DNA of 64,000 bases from Pseudomonas gregormendelii (GCF_017114825.1 NZ_JADEVO010000001.1:1-64000), one strand, 5' to 3'; positions 46,351 to 56,280 are shown, counted from the first letter of the stretch. The notes: a model not told the origin generated them from the sequence alone. Translations and numbers: made by a program.

Positions 46351-47253
46351 ATGCACATATTGCTGACCGGCGGTACTGGTTTGATAGGACGCCAACTCTG
46401 CCAACACTGGTTGAGCCAGGGACACACGCTGACCGTCTGGAGCCGCCAACCGGAAAAGGTCGCGAAAATATGCGGCGCCCAGGTCCGTGGAATTGCCCGG
46501 CTGGAAGACCTCGGGCAGGCACCTTTGGATGCCATCATCAATCTGGCAGGCGCGCCCATTGCTGATCGACCCTGGACATCCAGACGCAAGGCACTGTTGT
46601 GGAGCAGCCGCATCACCCTGACCGAATCCTTGCTGGCCTGGCTGGAAACCCGTGAACAGAAACCAGCGCTGCTGATCTCCGGTTCTGCGGTCGGCTGGTA
46701 TGGCGACGGAGGCGAGCGCGAGTTGACCGAGGAGTCGGCACCGGTGATTGACGATTTTGCCAGTCAGCTGTGCATCGCCTGGGAAGAAACTGCCCAGCGT
46801 GCCGAGGCCTTGGGCCTGCGCGTCATCCTGATCCGCACCGGGTTGGTGTTGTCGGCCGATGGCGGCTTTTTGTCGCGCCTGTTACTGCCTTTCAAACTCG
46901 CGATGGGCGGGCCTCTGGGTAATGGTCGGCAGTGGATGCCGTGGATCCATATCAAGGATCAGGTCGGCCTGATTGATTTTCTTCTGCACCAGAACACCAC
47001 CAGCGGTCCTTATAATGCCTGCGCGCCGAAACCGGTGCGCAACAGCGAGTTTGCCAAGACCCTGGGTGCGGTGCTGCATCGTCCAGCGTTCATGCCAATG
47101 CCGAGCCTGGCGTTGAAAGTGTGCCTGGGGGAAATGTCCCTGTTGTTGCTGGGTGGCCAGAAGGCCATGCCGGTCCGCTTGCTGGAAGCGGGTTTCACCT
47201 TCCAGTTCACCGATTTGCGTGCGGCTTTGGACGACTTGTCCAGCCGCCTTTGA
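46351..47253 (+). CDS. TIGR01777/YfcH-family epimerase-like protein
   Basis: A 300-residue extended-SDR protein. It begins [20 protein letters not shown], with the GxxGxxG cofactor loop at 7-13. A conserved SGSAVGWYG (about 111-119) and a C-terminal DUF1731 region ([16 protein letters not shown]) mark the TIGR01777 family. Its reaction is unknown; relatives in cyanobacteria and plants are linked to light and cell-division processes. It overlaps nothing and is 13 bases from hemH, so the two are probably cotranscribed. Confidence 0.87.
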   Translation: MHILLTGGTGLIGRQLCQHWLSQGHTLTVWSRQPEKVAKICGAQVRGIARLEDLGQAPLDAIINLAGAPIADRPWTSRRKALLWSSRITLTESLLAWLETREQKPALLISGSAVGWYGDGGERELTEESAPVIDDFASQLCIAWEETAQRAEALGLRVILIRTGLVLSADGGFLSRLLLPFKLAMGGPLGNGRQWMPWIHIKDQVGLIDFLLHQNTTSGPYNACAPKPVRNSEFAKTLGAVLHRPAFMPMPSLALKVCLGEMSLLLLGGQKAMPVRLLEAGFTFQFTDLRAALDDLSSRL

Positions 47254-47266
47254 AATAGGACGTTGC

Positions 47267-48292
47267 ATGACCGATCACGCATTGCTTCTGGTCAACCTTG
47301 GCTCCCCGGCCTCCACTTCGGTGGCGGATGTGCGCAGTTACCTCAATCAATTTCTGATGGACCCGTATGTAATCGACTTGCCTTGGCCGGTGCGACGCCT
47401 GCTGGTCTCGCTGATCCTGATCAAGCGCCCGGAACAGTCGGCGCACGCCTACGCTTCGATCTGGTGGGAGGACGGCTCGCCGCTGGTGGTGCTCAGCCGT
47501 CGTCTGCAGCAGGCCATGACTGCGCACTGGACCCAGGGGCCGGTTGAGCTGGCCATGCGTTACGGCGAGCCGTCGATCGAGTCCAAACTGTTGCAGCTGG
47601 TTGCCCAGGGCCACAAGCGAATTACCCTCGCACCGCTGTATCCGCAGTTTGCCGATAGCACCGTGACCACGGTGATTGAAGAGGCGCGGCGGGTCGTGCG
47701 CGAGCACCAGCTGGATGTGCAGTTCTCGGTGCTGCAGCCTTTTTACGATCAGCCGGAGTACCTCGACGCGCTGGTTGCCAGTGCCAAGCCATACCTGGAG
47801 CAGGATTACGATCACCTGTTGTTGAGTTTTCACGGCTTGCCCGAGCGCCACCTGACCAAGCTGGATCCCACGGGGCAGCACTGTTTCAAGAATGAAGACT
47901 GCTGCAGAAACGCTTCGCCAGAAGTGTTGGCCACCTGTTATCGGGCCCAATGCCTGCGCAGCGCGTCGGAGTTCGCCAAACGGATGGGGCTGCCGGACGG
48001 CAAGTGGTCGGTGTCATTCCAGTCGCGCCTGGGTCGGGCGAAGTGGATCGAACCGTACACCGAAGCCCGCCTTGATGAGTTGGCCGGAATGGGGGTTAAG
48101 AAGGTGCTGGTGATGTGTCCGGCGTTTGTCGCCGATTGCATCGAGACCCTGGAAGAGATCGGCGACCGCGGGCTGGAGCAGTTCCGTGAAGCGGGGGGAG
48201 AGGAGTTGGTGCTGGTGCCGTGCCTGAACGATGACCCGCAGTGGGCTAAGGCGTTGAGCACGTTGTGCGAGCGAGCGCCTTTGGCGCTGTAA
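47267..48292 (+). CDS. hemH: Ferrochelatase
   Basis: A 341-residue enzyme that inserts Fe2+ into protoporphyrin IX to make heme. Motifs: [11 protein letters not shown] near the start, [12 protein letters not shown] (catalytic His; about 182-193) and [13 protein letters not shown] (about 250-262). The C-terminal CIETLEEI contains the acidic residues near the metal path. I chose the ATG at 47267, with AGGA 7 bases upstream; the in-frame start at 47153 reads through the previous gene. It follows the TIGR01777 gene. Confidence 0.95.
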   Translation: MTDHALLLVNLGSPASTSVADVRSYLNQFLMDPYVIDLPWPVRRLLVSLILIKRPEQSAHAYASIWWEDGSPLVVLSRRLQQAMTAHWTQGPVELAMRYGEPSIESKLLQLVAQGHKRITLAPLYPQFADSTVTTVIEEARRVVREHQLDVQFSVLQPFYDQPEYLDALVASAKPYLEQDYDHLLLSFHGLPERHLTKLDPTGQHCFKNEDCCRNASPEVLATCYRAQCLRSASEFAKRMGLPDGKWSVSFQSRLGRAKWIEPYTEARLDELAGMGVKKVLVMCPAFVADCIETLEEIGDRGLEQFREAGGEELVLVPCLNDDPQWAKALSTLCERAPLAL

Positions 48293-48295
48293 AAG

Positions 48296-48389
48296 CATCG
48301 CGGGCAAGCCTGGCTCCCACAGATTTCATGTCAGTGCGCATCCATGTGGTTCGACTGAGGATCTGTAGGGGCAAGGCTTGCCCGCGATG
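48296..48389. repeat. Inverted pair of REP elements (family 2)
   Basis: CATCGCGGGCAAGCCTGGCT and its inverted partner AGGCTTGCCCGCGATG lie between the converging hemH and uraA genes; the elements likely terminate or insulate both transcripts. Confidence 0.85.
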
Positions 48390-48406
48390 GCGATTTCAAA
48401 ACTGGC

Positions 48407-49681
48407 TTACAGCAGAGGCTCATCCGCCTTTTTGTGCTTCCAGCTGTCATGCCCTGGCAGCAGCAAGTTAAGGGCAATGGCCACCACCGCGCACAGCGCA
48501 ATGCCTTTGAGGCCGAAATCGTCCGGCCCTGTGCCAGTGCCGACCAGCACCCCGCCAATCCCGAATACCAGTGTCACCGACACAATCACCAGGTTGCGCG
48601 CTTCGCCCAGATCGATCTTGTGGCGAATCAACGTGTTCATCCCGACTGCCGCGATCGAGCCGAACAACAGGCAGAGAATCCCGCCCATCACCGGTACCGG
48701 AATGCTTTGCAGCAGCGCGCCGAATTTGCCGACGAACGCCAGGCTGATGGCGAAGACCGCCGCCCAGGTCATGATCTTCGGGTTGTAGTTCTTGGTCAGC
48801 ATCACCGCGCCGGTCACTTCGGCATAAGTGGTGTTGGGCGGGCCGCCGAACAGGCCGGCTGCCGTGGTTGCAATGCCGTCACCCAGCAGGGTGCGATGCA
48901 GGCCCGGCTTCTTCAGGTAGTCACGACCAGTCACGCTGCCGACTGCAATGACACCGCCGATGTGTTCGATCGCTGGCGCCAGGGCCACCGGGACGATGAA
49001 CAGGATCGCCTGCCAGTTGAACTCCGGTGCGGTGAAGTGCGGGATCGCGAACCAGGGCGCGGCAGCAATCTTTGCGGTGTCGACCACGCCGAAATAGAAC
49101 GCCATGGCGAACCCCACCAGCACACCCGAGATGATCGGCACCAGGCGGAAAATGCCTTTGCCGAATACCGCCACGATCAGGGTGGTGAGCAGGGCGGGCA
49201 TCGAGATCAGCATTGCCGTCTGGTAAGGAATCAGCTCGGCACCGTCGCCCGCCTTGCCCATCGCCATGTTGGCGGCAATCGGCGCCATGGCCAGGCCGAT
49301 GGAGATGATCACCGGGCCAATCACCACCGGTGGGAGCAGGCGGTCAATGAAGCCGGTGCCCTTGATCTTCACGGCGAGGCCGAGGAAGGTGTAGACAAAA
49401 CCTGCTGCCATCACGCCGCCCATGGTTGCCGCCAGGCCGAACTGGCCTTTGGCGAGAATGATCGGAGTGATGAAGGCAAAGCTCGACGCCAGGAATACCG
49501 GGACCTGACGACCGGTGACGATCTGGAACAGGATCGTCCCCAACCCTGCGGTGAACAGCGCCACGTTAGGGTCCAGACCCGTAATCAAAGGCATCAGAAC
49601 CAGGGCGCCAAAGGCCACGAACAGCATCTGCGCGCCGGACAGCACCGTGCGCCAGAGCGGATCGTTGAACTCATCCTGCAT
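48407..49681 (-). CDS. uraA: Uracil permease (nucleobase:cation symporter NCS2)
   Basis: A 424-residue NCS2 transporter with 14 predicted segments. The family motif LFGGPPNTTYAEVTGAV (about 277-293) holds the substrate- and proton-binding residues, and PAIEHIGGVIAVG (about 234-246) is a further signature with the key glutamate. It imports uracil with protons. The start is the ATG at 49681, AAGGA lying 9 bases upstream. It directly follows upp with 2 bases between, giving a uracil salvage operon. Confidence 0.94.
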   Translation of the reverse strand: MQDEFNDPLWRTVLSGAQMLFVAFGALVLMPLITGLDPNVALFTAGLGTILFQIVTGRQVPVFLASSFAFITPIILAKGQFGLAATMGGVMAAGFVYTFLGLAVKIKGTGFIDRLLPPVVIGPVIISIGLAMAPIAANMAMGKAGDGAELIPYQTAMLISMPALLTTLIVAVFGKGIFRLVPIISGVLVGFAMAFYFGVVDTAKIAAAPWFAIPHFTAPEFNWQAILFIVPVALAPAIEHIGGVIAVGSVTGRDYLKKPGLHRTLLGDGIATTAAGLFGGPPNTTYAEVTGAVMLTKNYNPKIMTWAAVFAISLAFVGKFGALLQSIPVPVMGGILCLLFGSIAAVGMNTLIRHKIDLGEARNLVIVSVTLVFGIGGVLVGTGTGPDDFGLKGIALCAVVAIALNLLLPGHDSWKHKKADEPLL

Positions 49682-49683
49682 GC

Positions 49684-50322
49684 TCAAGCGTCCTTCTGCT
49701 TGGTGCCAAAGATCTTGTCACCGGCATCGCCCAGGCCCGGGATGATGTAGCCGTGTTCGTTCAGTCTTTCGTCGATCGAAGCGGTGTAGATGGTCACGTC
49801 CGGGTGAGCCTTTTCCACAGCGGCAATGCCTTCGGGCGCCGCAACCAGCACCATGGCGCGAATGTCGCGGCAACCGGCTTTCTTCAGCAGGTCGATGGTC
49901 GCAACCATGGAACTGCCGGTGGCCAGCATCGGGTCGATGATCATCGCCAGACGCTCGTTGATCTCCGGAACCAGTTTTTCCAGGTAGGTGTGAGCCTGCA
50001 ACGTCTGTTCGTTGCGGGCCACGCCCACGGCGCTGACCTTGGCGCCCGGGATCAGGCTGAGTACGCCTTCGAGCATACCGATGCCGGCGCGCAGGATCGG
50101 TACCACGGTGATTTTCTTGCCGGCGATTTTCTCGACCGACACGGTGCCGCACCAGCCTTCAATGTCGTAGGCTTCCAGGGGCAGGTCTTTGGTGGCTTCA
50201 TAGGTCAGCAGGGCACCGACTTCCTGAGCGAGCTCGCGAAAGTTCTTGGTGCTGATGTCTGCACGGCGCATCAGGCCGAGTTTATGACGGATCAGCGGAT
50301 GGCGGATCTCGAGGATGGGCAT
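49684..50322 (-). CDS. upp: Uracil phosphoribosyltransferase
   Basis: A 212-residue enzyme converting uracil and PRPP to UMP. The PRPP-binding loop is [17 protein letters not shown] (about 128-144), and the uracil site is [17 protein letters not shown] near the C-terminus. The ATG at 50322 (MPILEIRHP) has GGAG 9 bases upstream; the in-frame start at 50346 adds eight atypical residues. It is followed by uraA. Confidence 0.96.
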   Translation of the reverse strand: MPILEIRHPLIRHKLGLMRRADISTKNFRELAQEVGALLTYEATKDLPLEAYDIEGWCGTVSVEKIAGKKITVVPILRAGIGMLEGVLSLIPGAKVSAVGVARNEQTLQAHTYLEKLVPEINERLAMIIDPMLATGSSMVATIDLLKKAGCRDIRAMVLVAAPEGIAAVEKAHPDVTIYTASIDERLNEHGYIIPGLGDAGDKIFGTKQKDA

Positions 50323-50485
50323 GGGAAAAGCTCCGGCGGCGGGCAAAAAAACCGGCTTAGATTAATCTATCCGAGGGTGTTGTCCTATAGACATAGAGTA
50401 CGTTAGTCCACAAACGCTTGATCTGGCCTGGCTTGATGCGTACCTTTGCCCGCTTTTCCCGAATCCGCCACCCTTGGAGAGCGCC

Positions 50486-51043
50486 ATGTCCGCTGATCTC
50501 GAGCATATCCGTCAAATCATGCGAGAGGCTGACTGCCTGTACACCGAAGCTGAAGTCGAGGCGGCCATCGCCCGCGTCGGTGCGCACATCAACGAGCAAC
50601 TGGCTGAAAGCAATCCTGTGGTGTTTTGCGTAATGAACGGCGGCCTGATTTTCGCCGGCAAGCTGCTCACTCACCTGCAGTTCCCGCTGGAAGCGTCCTA
50701 CCTGCACGCCACCCGTTATCGCAACGAAACCAGCGGCGGCGATCTGTTCTGGAAAGCCAAGCCGGAAGTGTCGTTCATCGACCGTGACGTGCTGATCATC
50801 GACGACATCCTCGATGAAGGTCATACCCTGGGAGCGATCATCGACTTCTGCAAGCACGCCGGTGCGCGCAAGGTGCACACCGCCGTGCTGATCGACAAGG
50901 ACCACGACCGCAAGGCCCGCCCGGACCTCAAGGCCGATTTCGTCGGCCTGCCGTGCATCGACCGCTACATCTTCGGTTACGGCATGGACTACAAGGGTTA
51001 CTGGCGCAACGCCAATGGGATTTTTGCCGTCAAGGGGATGTAA
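50486..51043 (+). CDS. hpt: Hypoxanthine-guanine phosphoribosyltransferase
   Basis: A 185-residue purine salvage enzyme. The PRPP loop VLIIDDILDEGHTLGAI (about 99-115) carries the catalytic aspartate, and DKDHDRKARP and FVGLPCIDRYIFGYGMDY are typical of the family. The ATG at 50486 has GGAG 6-7 bases upstream. It is divergent from upp, so the region around 50323-50485 controls both purine and pyrimidine salvage. WbuC follows 3 bases later. Confidence 0.93.
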   Translation: MSADLEHIRQIMREADCLYTEAEVEAAIARVGAHINEQLAESNPVVFCVMNGGLIFAGKLLTHLQFPLEASYLHATRYRNETSGGDLFWKAKPEVSFIDRDVLIIDDILDEGHTLGAIIDFCKHAGARKVHTAVLIDKDHDRKARPDLKADFVGLPCIDRYIFGYGMDYKGYWRNANGIFAVKGM

Positions 51044-51046
51044 GCA

Positions 51047-51520
51047 ATGACCACGCCGAGCTTTCTTGATAACACGCTGTTCGCTGAACTGGCCGAGAAA
51101 GCGGCGGCGAATCCGCGCGGGCGCCAGCATCATAACTTTCATCAGATGGAAGATGCCTGCCACCGCATGGCGGTAGGTCTGCAGCCGAGCACATACATTC
51201 CGCCTCACCGGCATTTGGGTGACAACAAGGCGGAAACCCTGCTGGTACTCAAGGGGCGTCTCGGGCTGTTGATCTTTGATGAGTCGGGAGCGGTGGTGAG
51301 CAAGCGTATCCTCCAGGCGGGTGGCGACAGCATTGGCGTTGACCTGCCCACGGGCGTGTTTCATGGCCTGGTGGTGCTGGAAGCCGACAGCCTGATGTTC
51401 GAGTGCAAGGCCGGCCCGTATCGCCCGGTAGGTGAAGGCGAACTCCCGGATTGGGCTCCCCGCGAAGGCGAGCCCGGTGTGGCCGAATACCACGCCTGGA
51501 TGCGCGCGCAGTTCGATTGA
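51047..51520 (+). CDS. WbuC-family cupin metalloprotein
   Basis: A 157-residue cupin. Metal ligands are visible in PPHRHLGDNKAETLLVLKG (HxH near 46-48, E near 55) and in GVFHGLVVLE (His near 107). The WbuC family is found near O-antigen genes in enterics, but the reaction is unknown. It begins 3 bases after hpt, so they are cotranscribed. A REP pair lies directly after the stop. Confidence 0.83.
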   Translation: MTTPSFLDNTLFAELAEKAAANPRGRQHHNFHQMEDACHRMAVGLQPSTYIPPHRHLGDNKAETLLVLKGRLGLLIFDESGAVVSKRILQAGGDSIGVDLPTGVFHGLVVLEADSLMFECKAGPYRPVGEGELPDWAPREGEPGVAEYHAWMRAQFD

Positions 51521-51531
51521 TCTTCGATCCC

Positions 51532-51620
51532 TGTGGGAGCGAGCCTGCTCGCGATAGCGGTGTGTCAGCCGCGAAGATGTCGCCTGGCCTGACGCTATCG
51601 CGAGCAGGCTCGCTCCCACA
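51532..51620. repeat. Inverted pair of REP elements (family 2)
   Basis: TGTGGGAGCGAGCCTGCTCG and its exact inverted copy CGAGCAGGCTCGCTCCCACA are separated by about 50 bases. The whole unit can form a long hairpin between two codirectional genes. Confidence 0.92.
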
Positions 51621-51672
51621 ATGAATGATGTTGGCGCATGCTAAAGTGCTGGCCTCTTCTTCGGAGCCCCTC

Positions 51673-52158
51673 ATGAGCCTTTTGATTCGCAGCTGCGCCG
51701 TCCTGTTACTGACCGCAAGCCTGCCCCTGGCCGCAGCCCCTGCGCCGATGCACTCGCAGTTCCTGCCCCCCGATGACCTGAACGTGCGTGACGCCGAACC
51801 TGATCAACAGCAATTGCTCCAGGTCACCGAGTACTCGGTGGTGGTGGGCAGCCAGCGCCAGTCGAACCAGCAGCCCATTCCCGTCACCTCGCCGCTGATG
51901 ATCCGCCTCAAGGGCAAGTCCCTGAACAAAGGTGCGACCATCAATCAGGTGCTGGTCAATTTTGACGGCGAAAGCAAAAGCCTGAAGAAGCCGACCTACG
52001 ACAGCTCAAGCAAGACCCTGACGCTTTTCTACCCAATGGCGCAATACCGGGTGGTGATCGACTTGTTGCGCAACGACACCGTGTATTGCCAGTTCCTCAG
52101 CTACGCCAACGGCCACGTTTGGGCCGACCTGCACACGGGCAGCGTTCGTCCGCGTTGA
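51673..52158 (+). CDS. Exported protein of unknown function
   Basis: About 161 residues with a clear Sec signal peptide (LIRSCAVLLLTASLPLAAA, cleavage near residue 22). The mature part is beta-rich and contains one cysteine (VYCQF). I know an equivalent hypothetical gene beside the PA4642-type gene in pseudomonads, but cannot name a fold. The ATG at 51673 is chosen for the GGAG 8 bases upstream and because the signal peptide begins there; an in-frame start at 51625 precedes it without a site. Confidence 0.78.
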   Translation: MSLLIRSCAVLLLTASLPLAAAPAPMHSQFLPPDDLNVRDAEPDQQQLLQVTEYSVVVGSQRQSNQQPIPVTSPLMIRLKGKSLNKGATINQVLVNFDGESKSLKKPTYDSSSKTLTLFYPMAQYRVVIDLLRNDTVYCQFLSYANGHVWADLHTGSVRPR

Positions 52159-52221
52159 GTACGGCGCCAAGTGAGGGGTAAACTGCCCGCCCCGTGAAAT
52201 GTCTGCGAGCTGGAGTCGGCA

Positions 52222-52509
52222 ATGCGTAAAGATAAGAAGCAAGTGATTGGTGACGAGATCGGCGATGAGCAGATCAAGTTGTTCCTCGATTTCGAGCCGG
52301 TCGACGCCACTTCGCCGTCGCTGCACAAACTGATCAAGGCCTACCGCGGCTTGCGCATCGATGATTTCGAGCGATTCCTGACGTTTTTCGTCGAGGCCGG
52401 GCATGAGCTCGATGGCAAGGATGAGCAGGGCAATGACTTCGTTGCGGTGATCAAGGATCAGCGCAACGCGGCCGAATACATCGAGCTGATCAAAAAAGCT
52501 CGCGGTTAA
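52222..52509 (+). CDS. PA4642-family conserved small protein
   Basis: A 95-residue charged cytoplasmic protein, conserved across Pseudomonas next to mqo (the PA4642 family). It contains no membrane segment or cysteine and is rich in Lys/Asp/Glu. Hydrophobic heptads near LIKAYRGLRIDDFERFLTFF suggest a helical hairpin. Function unknown. A strong bidirectional terminator follows, separating it from the converging mqo gene. Confidence 0.83.
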   Translation: MRKDKKQVIGDEIGDEQIKLFLDFEPVDATSPSLHKLIKAYRGLRIDDFERFLTFFVEAGHELDGKDEQGNDFVAVIKDQRNAAEYIELIKKARG

Positions 52510-52523
52510 GATCTTTTACCAAC

Positions 52524-52551
52524 AAAAAACGCCCCAATGGGGCGTTTTTTT
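52524..52551. terminator. Bidirectional terminator between PA4642-type gene and mqo
   Basis: AAAAAACGCCCCA / TGGGGCGTTTTTT is an almost perfect symmetrical terminator, with A- and T-runs on either side. Confidence 0.93.
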
Positions 52552-52562
52552 GTGAGGCCGAA

Positions 52563-54071
52563 TCAAGCGTAGCTTTCGGTCTCGTTACTGGCTTCAACCA
52601 GTTCCAGCGCAACGTTGTTGTGCGCATTGATCTTGCGATACAGCGCCGCGTCGGTTTCCAGAACCTTTTCCCGAGCCGGGAAAATTTCCGCCAGCTTGGC
52701 CGCCCATTCACCCGACGCCTTGTTCGGGAAGCACTTCTCGATCAGCTCGAGCATGATCGAAACAGTCACCGATGCGCCCGGCGAAGCACCCAGCAGTGCT
52801 GCCAGGGAACCGTCCCTGGCCGCAACCAGCTCGGTACCGAACTGCAGGACGCCGCCTTTTTTCGGGTCCTTCTTGATGATCTGCACCCGTTGGCCGGCCA
52901 CTTCCAGGCGCCAGTCTTCGGCTTTCGCTTCAGGGTAGAAACGGCGCAGGGATTCCAGGCGCTGTTCCATCGATTGCATCACTTCGCTGACCAGGTATTT
53001 GGTCAGGTCCATGTTGTTCTTCGCCACGGCCAGCATCGGGCCGATGTTGCCGGCGCGAACCGACAGCGGCAGGTCCATGAAGGAGCCGTGCTTGAGGAAC
53101 TTGGTGGTGAAACCGGCGTAAGGTCCGAACAGCAGCGACTTCTTGCCGTCGACCACGCGAGTGTCCAGGTGCGGCACGGACATTGGCGGCGAACCCACGG
53201 CAGCCTGGCTGTAGACCTTGGCCTGGTGGTGCTTGACCACTTCCGGGTTGTCGCAACGCAGCCACTGGCCGCTGATCGGGAAGCCGCCGAAGCCTTTGCT
53301 TTCCTCGATACCGGACGCCTGCAGCAACGGCAGCGCCGCGCCGCCCGCGCCGAGGAAGACGAATTTGGCGTCGACTTCACGGGTGCTGCCGCTGTTGACG
53401 TCCTTGATGCTGACGGTCCAGCCGCCGTTATTACGCTTGAGACCGGTAACGCGCTTGCAGTACTTGACCTGGGCATCGGGGGCGCTGGTCAGGTGCTTGA
53501 GCAATTGATTGGTCAGGGCGCCGAAGTTGACGTCGGTACCATTCATCACGCGAGTGGCGGCAAGCACTTCGCCGGCTGGACGGCCGGGCATCATCAGCGG
53601 CATCCACTCGGCCATGGTGGCCTTGTCTTCGGTGTATTCCATGTCCGAGAACGCGTGGTGCTTACTCAGGATATTGAAACGTTCCTTGAGGAAAGACACG
53701 CCGCTGTCACCCTGCACGAAGCTCAGGTGAGGGACCGGGCTGATGAACGATTTGCACGAGCCGAACGTGCCTTTGCGGGTCAGGTAGGACCAGAACTGCT
53801 TCGACACCTCGAACTGGGTATTGATGTGCACGGCTTTCTTGATGTCGACGGTGCCGTCGGCGGCCTGCGGCGTGTAATTAAGCTCACACAGCCCGGCATG
53901 ACCGGTACCGGCGTTGTTCCACGGGTTGGAACTCTCCGCGGCACCGGAATCCATCAGCTCGACGACTTCCAGCTTGATCGCAGGGTCGAGCTCTTTGAGC
54001 AGTACGGCCAGGGTGGCACTCATGATGCCGGCCCCTACCAGTACTACGTCGACTGCTTCGTTATGCGCCAT
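52563..54071 (-). CDS. mqo: Malate:quinone oxidoreductase
   Basis: A 502-residue FAD enzyme that oxidises malate to oxaloacetate and passes electrons to the quinone pool, replacing NAD-dependent malate dehydrogenase. FAD-binding motif [20 protein letters not shown] (about 9-28) and the family segment [20 protein letters not shown] (about 49-68) are clear. It is a peripheral inner-membrane protein. An unusually long non-coding region (737 bases) lies upstream. Confidence 0.96.
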   Translation of the reverse strand: MAHNEAVDVVLVGAGIMSATLAVLLKELDPAIKLEVVELMDSGAAESSNPWNNAGTGHAGLCELNYTPQAADGTVDIKKAVHINTQFEVSKQFWSYLTRKGTFGSCKSFISPVPHLSFVQGDSGVSFLKERFNILSKHHAFSDMEYTEDKATMAEWMPLMMPGRPAGEVLAATRVMNGTDVNFGALTNQLLKHLTSAPDAQVKYCKRVTGLKRNNGGWTVSIKDVNSGSTREVDAKFVFLGAGGAALPLLQASGIEESKGFGGFPISGQWLRCDNPEVVKHHQAKVYSQAAVGSPPMSVPHLDTRVVDGKKSLLFGPYAGFTTKFLKHGSFMDLPLSVRAGNIGPMLAVAKNNMDLTKYLVSEVMQSMEQRLESLRRFYPEAKAEDWRLEVAGQRVQIIKKDPKKGGVLQFGTELVAARDGSLAALLGASPGASVTVSIMLELIEKCFPNKASGEWAAKLAEIFPAREKVLETDAALYRKINAHNNVALELVEASNETESYA

Positions 54072-54808
54072 TTAACGCGTCTCCAAAATCTGCAGCACCA
54101 AATTGTCGGCATGGCTGCCAGGTGTTCCGGGGCGTGTCAGTGATGCCCCAGGTACTCATGGCCAGGATCTCCATGTCCGAATCTTCGCAATTTATCGCAA
54201 CTTCGACGGACGCTACCGGCCGGGCCTATGAGCTACATGAACTCATTTCAGCGCGCGGGAGGCAATTCGACTTATGGTCGATACATCCGTTTGTGCAACC
54301 AAATCCGTAGCGGACAGGCTTCAGGCTCCGGTGTTCGAGGAGTACTCGGTCCTGTGTCGTTGGGCTGTTTCAGACGCTAATGGTGCATATTCAGACGCAA
54401 AACTATTCATTTGCTCGCCACACTCTTGTGAAGTTGTGAAAACCCGTTTTTTTCACGCTCTTTTGAAGACGTGAACCTCAAAAAGGGCTGTCCCAGCCTG
54501 GCACCGTGCCCGGATGTATCGCCTTCATGGAGTGCATGACAGGCAAAACGGGCAAACAGCTCAGTGACCGAGCGTAACGACAGCTCTGCAGATTCGCGAA
54601 AAGTAGGGGTTTTGCTCAGGAAACAGCAAGCACGCCAGCTTCACTCGATCTGTGTGGGCGGCTCTCTGTGGGCGATGTCGAGGGTCAATACAGGCGCATT
54701 GACAATGTTGCGGGGCCCGATCAGGAGACGTCCTTATAATCGGGGGGAGATTGTAGCGAAGAAACGCAGGGAAATGGTCGTGTTTTATGACTTTTGTTCG
54801 GCGTCCGG
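54072..54808. other. 737-base non-coding region upstream of mqo with repeats
   Basis: No frame here has a convincing ribosome site or protein-like composition. Base composition drops in GC around 54370-54470. It holds a 9-bp direct repeat TTCAGACGC (54369-54377 and 54390-54398; 21-bp pitch), an inverted repeat TTCACG-N12-CGTGAA (54452-54475) next to a T-run, and a possible second promoter zone near 54700. It probably contains the mqo promoter(s), a long leader, or a small RNA. Confidence 0.5.
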
Positions 54809-55042
54809 TCAGGTGGTCAACATACGCGGCGCCCGCGCACGTGGCTGGCGCTGGATCACCCGGGCACTTTGAGGCAGTGGCTGGTGCAACCAGTTGAGGC
54901 GGATCTCGTCGATTTCGACCCAGCCGTCCCCCATTGGCTGGAGGCTGCACTGCTTGAACGCCTGGCAGCGACCCTGGCGGTCGAGCAGAGCAAAACAGCG
55001 GTGCAGGGGGCGGGGGGCGAACAGCGAAATGAGAAAGCGCAT
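54809..55042 (-). CDS. Small conserved protein of unknown function
   Basis: A 77-residue frame beginning MRFLISLFAPRPLHRCFALL. It has a very good ribosome site, AGGAGGAATCTTGCC before the ATG. The centre (DGWVEIDEIRLNWLHQPLP) looks like a small beta-sheet, and the C-terminus is basic (RQPRARAPRM). I recall an equivalent small gene near mqo in Pseudomonas but no function. The in-frame start at 55129 has no site and I reject it. Confidence 0.68.
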   Translation of the reverse strand: MRFLISLFAPRPLHRCFALLDRQGRCQAFKQCSLQPMGDGWVEIDEIRLNWLHQPLPQSARVIQRQPRARAPRMLTT

Positions 55043-55237
55043 GGCAAGATTCCTCCTGGGGTTGCCTGAAGGTTGGCATTGAGCGGTGACGGGACGGTGT
55101 ATGAGCGATGACAGGTGTGTGACAGACAATGATTCCTAAATGCACTTCAGGCTTTTCCTTATTTGTGGCGCTGGTTCCCTGTCGTGGCGCACAGCTATAC
55201 TGCGACCTTGTTTGTGCCTGATTCTGGAGAGAAGAGC

Positions 55238-55822
55238 ATGTTGCAACGCTTGTTGTTCGGTTTGATCGCTGTGACCAGTTTGACCCTCGTCGGCTGCGCC
55301 CACAGCCCGCAACAACTGAGCCCGGAGCCGAAGCTGACCACGCAGCTCGCGCCCGTTGGCCATGGCCAGCAGGTGGTGGTGCGGGTGGTGGATGGCCGTC
55401 CTTCGCCAACCCTGGGTACCCGCGGTGGCATGTACCCGGAGACCAGCGCGATCACCGTGCAAAGTGCGCAGATCCTGCCGAAGCTGCAGGCCCAGGCTGA
55501 AGCAGCCGTGCGTTTGCTGGGCTTCACCCCGGTTTCCAGCGCCAATAACGCGCCGCAATTGACTGTGACCCTGGCCGAGCTCAAGTATCAGTCGCCCAAG
55601 GAAGGCATGTACGTGACCGAGGCTACCATCGGCGCCACGTTCCGCTCCGATGTGCAGAATGCCAATCGTCGTTACAGCGGTCGCTACGGCGCCTCCCTGG
55701 ACCAGCGTTTCGGCATGGCACCTAATCAGGAAACCAACACCAAGCTGGTCAGCGATGTGTTGAGTGATGCGTTGACGCGCCTGTTCAAGGACCCGACAGT
55801 GGGTCAGGTGCTGGGCCAATAA
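55238..55822 (+). CDS. YajG family lipoprotein
   Basis: A 194-residue lipoprotein with lipobox TLVGCA (Cys at about residue 20) and the YajG-like core VVVRVVDGRPSPTLGTRGG (about 44-62). YajG members are outer-membrane lipoproteins of unknown function. The ATG at 55238 has GGAGAG 8 bases upstream; the in-frame start at 55163 adds 25 residues without a signal. Confidence 0.85.
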   Translation: MLQRLLFGLIAVTSLTLVGCAHSPQQLSPEPKLTTQLAPVGHGQQVVVRVVDGRPSPTLGTRGGMYPETSAITVQSAQILPKLQAQAEAAVRLLGFTPVSSANNAPQLTVTLAELKYQSPKEGMYVTEATIGATFRSDVQNANRRYSGRYGASLDQRFGMAPNQETNTKLVSDVLSDALTRLFKDPTVGQVLGQ

Positions 55823-55836
55823 GCGTTCGCGAGATG

Positions 55837-55877
55837 AAAAAAGTATGCCCGGGACCAGAAATGGCCCGGGCATTTTT
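55837..55877. terminator. Bidirectional terminator after the YajG gene
   Basis: AAAAAAGTATGCCCGGG / CCCGGGCATTTTTAT forms a long stem between converging genes, with A/T tracts on both sides. Confidence 0.9.
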
Positions 55878-55880
55878 ATG

Positions 55881-56162
55881 TCAGGCCGCCTGGGAATAGA
55901 AATCCAGCACGCTGATCCCCGTGAGCAAATCCGTCTCCGGCAAGTCCTCATGCTGATGCCCGCCCAATGCGCAATACACCAGCCAGTGGCGGTCCTGGAC
56001 ATTGAAGGACAGGCTTCCCACAAGGTTCTGCTGTTCTTCGCTTGCGGCGATCAGGTAGAGGCGATCCTGGTTTTCGGCGTGCAGCATGACGTTTTCCGTG
56101 TCGGTTTCGAGGGGCGCCAGACTGACCCAGTCAGATGACGTCGCCGTGACACAGAACAGCAT
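55881..56162 (-). CDS. Small conserved protein of unknown function
   Basis: A 93-residue, acidic, soluble protein. Alternating hydrophobic stretches (LYLIAASEEQ, LVGSLSFNVQ, WLVYCALGG) suggest an antiparallel beta-sheet of five or six strands. Neither a signal peptide nor a catalytic motif is visible. The ATG at 56162 has only a weak purine stretch upstream (CTGAGCAA), so the start may be slightly off. It diverges from the small membrane protein at 56281. Confidence 0.68.
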   Translation of the reverse strand: MLFCVTATSSDWVSLAPLETDTENVMLHAENQDRLYLIAASEEQQNLVGSLSFNVQDRHWLVYCALGGHQHEDLPETDLLTGISVLDFYSQAA

Positions 56163-56280
56163 TTGCTCAGTTTTTCGTTATTTGTCGGAAAGGTGGGGCA
56201 GGTGGGCGGCCTTTCGGTAGAATCCGCGCCGCAGTCGTCGATCTGGCGACTTGCCATATCCGATTCGCCAGAGGTTCGTG

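Noticed and set aside
50357..51619. 420-codon frame opposite hpt and the WbuC gene
   Set aside because: Antisense to two motif-bearing genes and reads into a REP pair.
54274..54474. 66-codon frame upstream of mqo
   Set aside because: No ribosome site, no family match and an amino acid composition unlike a protein.
54699..54740. TTGACA and TATAAT as a promoter
   Set aside because: They are 30 bases apart; a sigma70 promoter needs about 17, and the direction points away from mqo.
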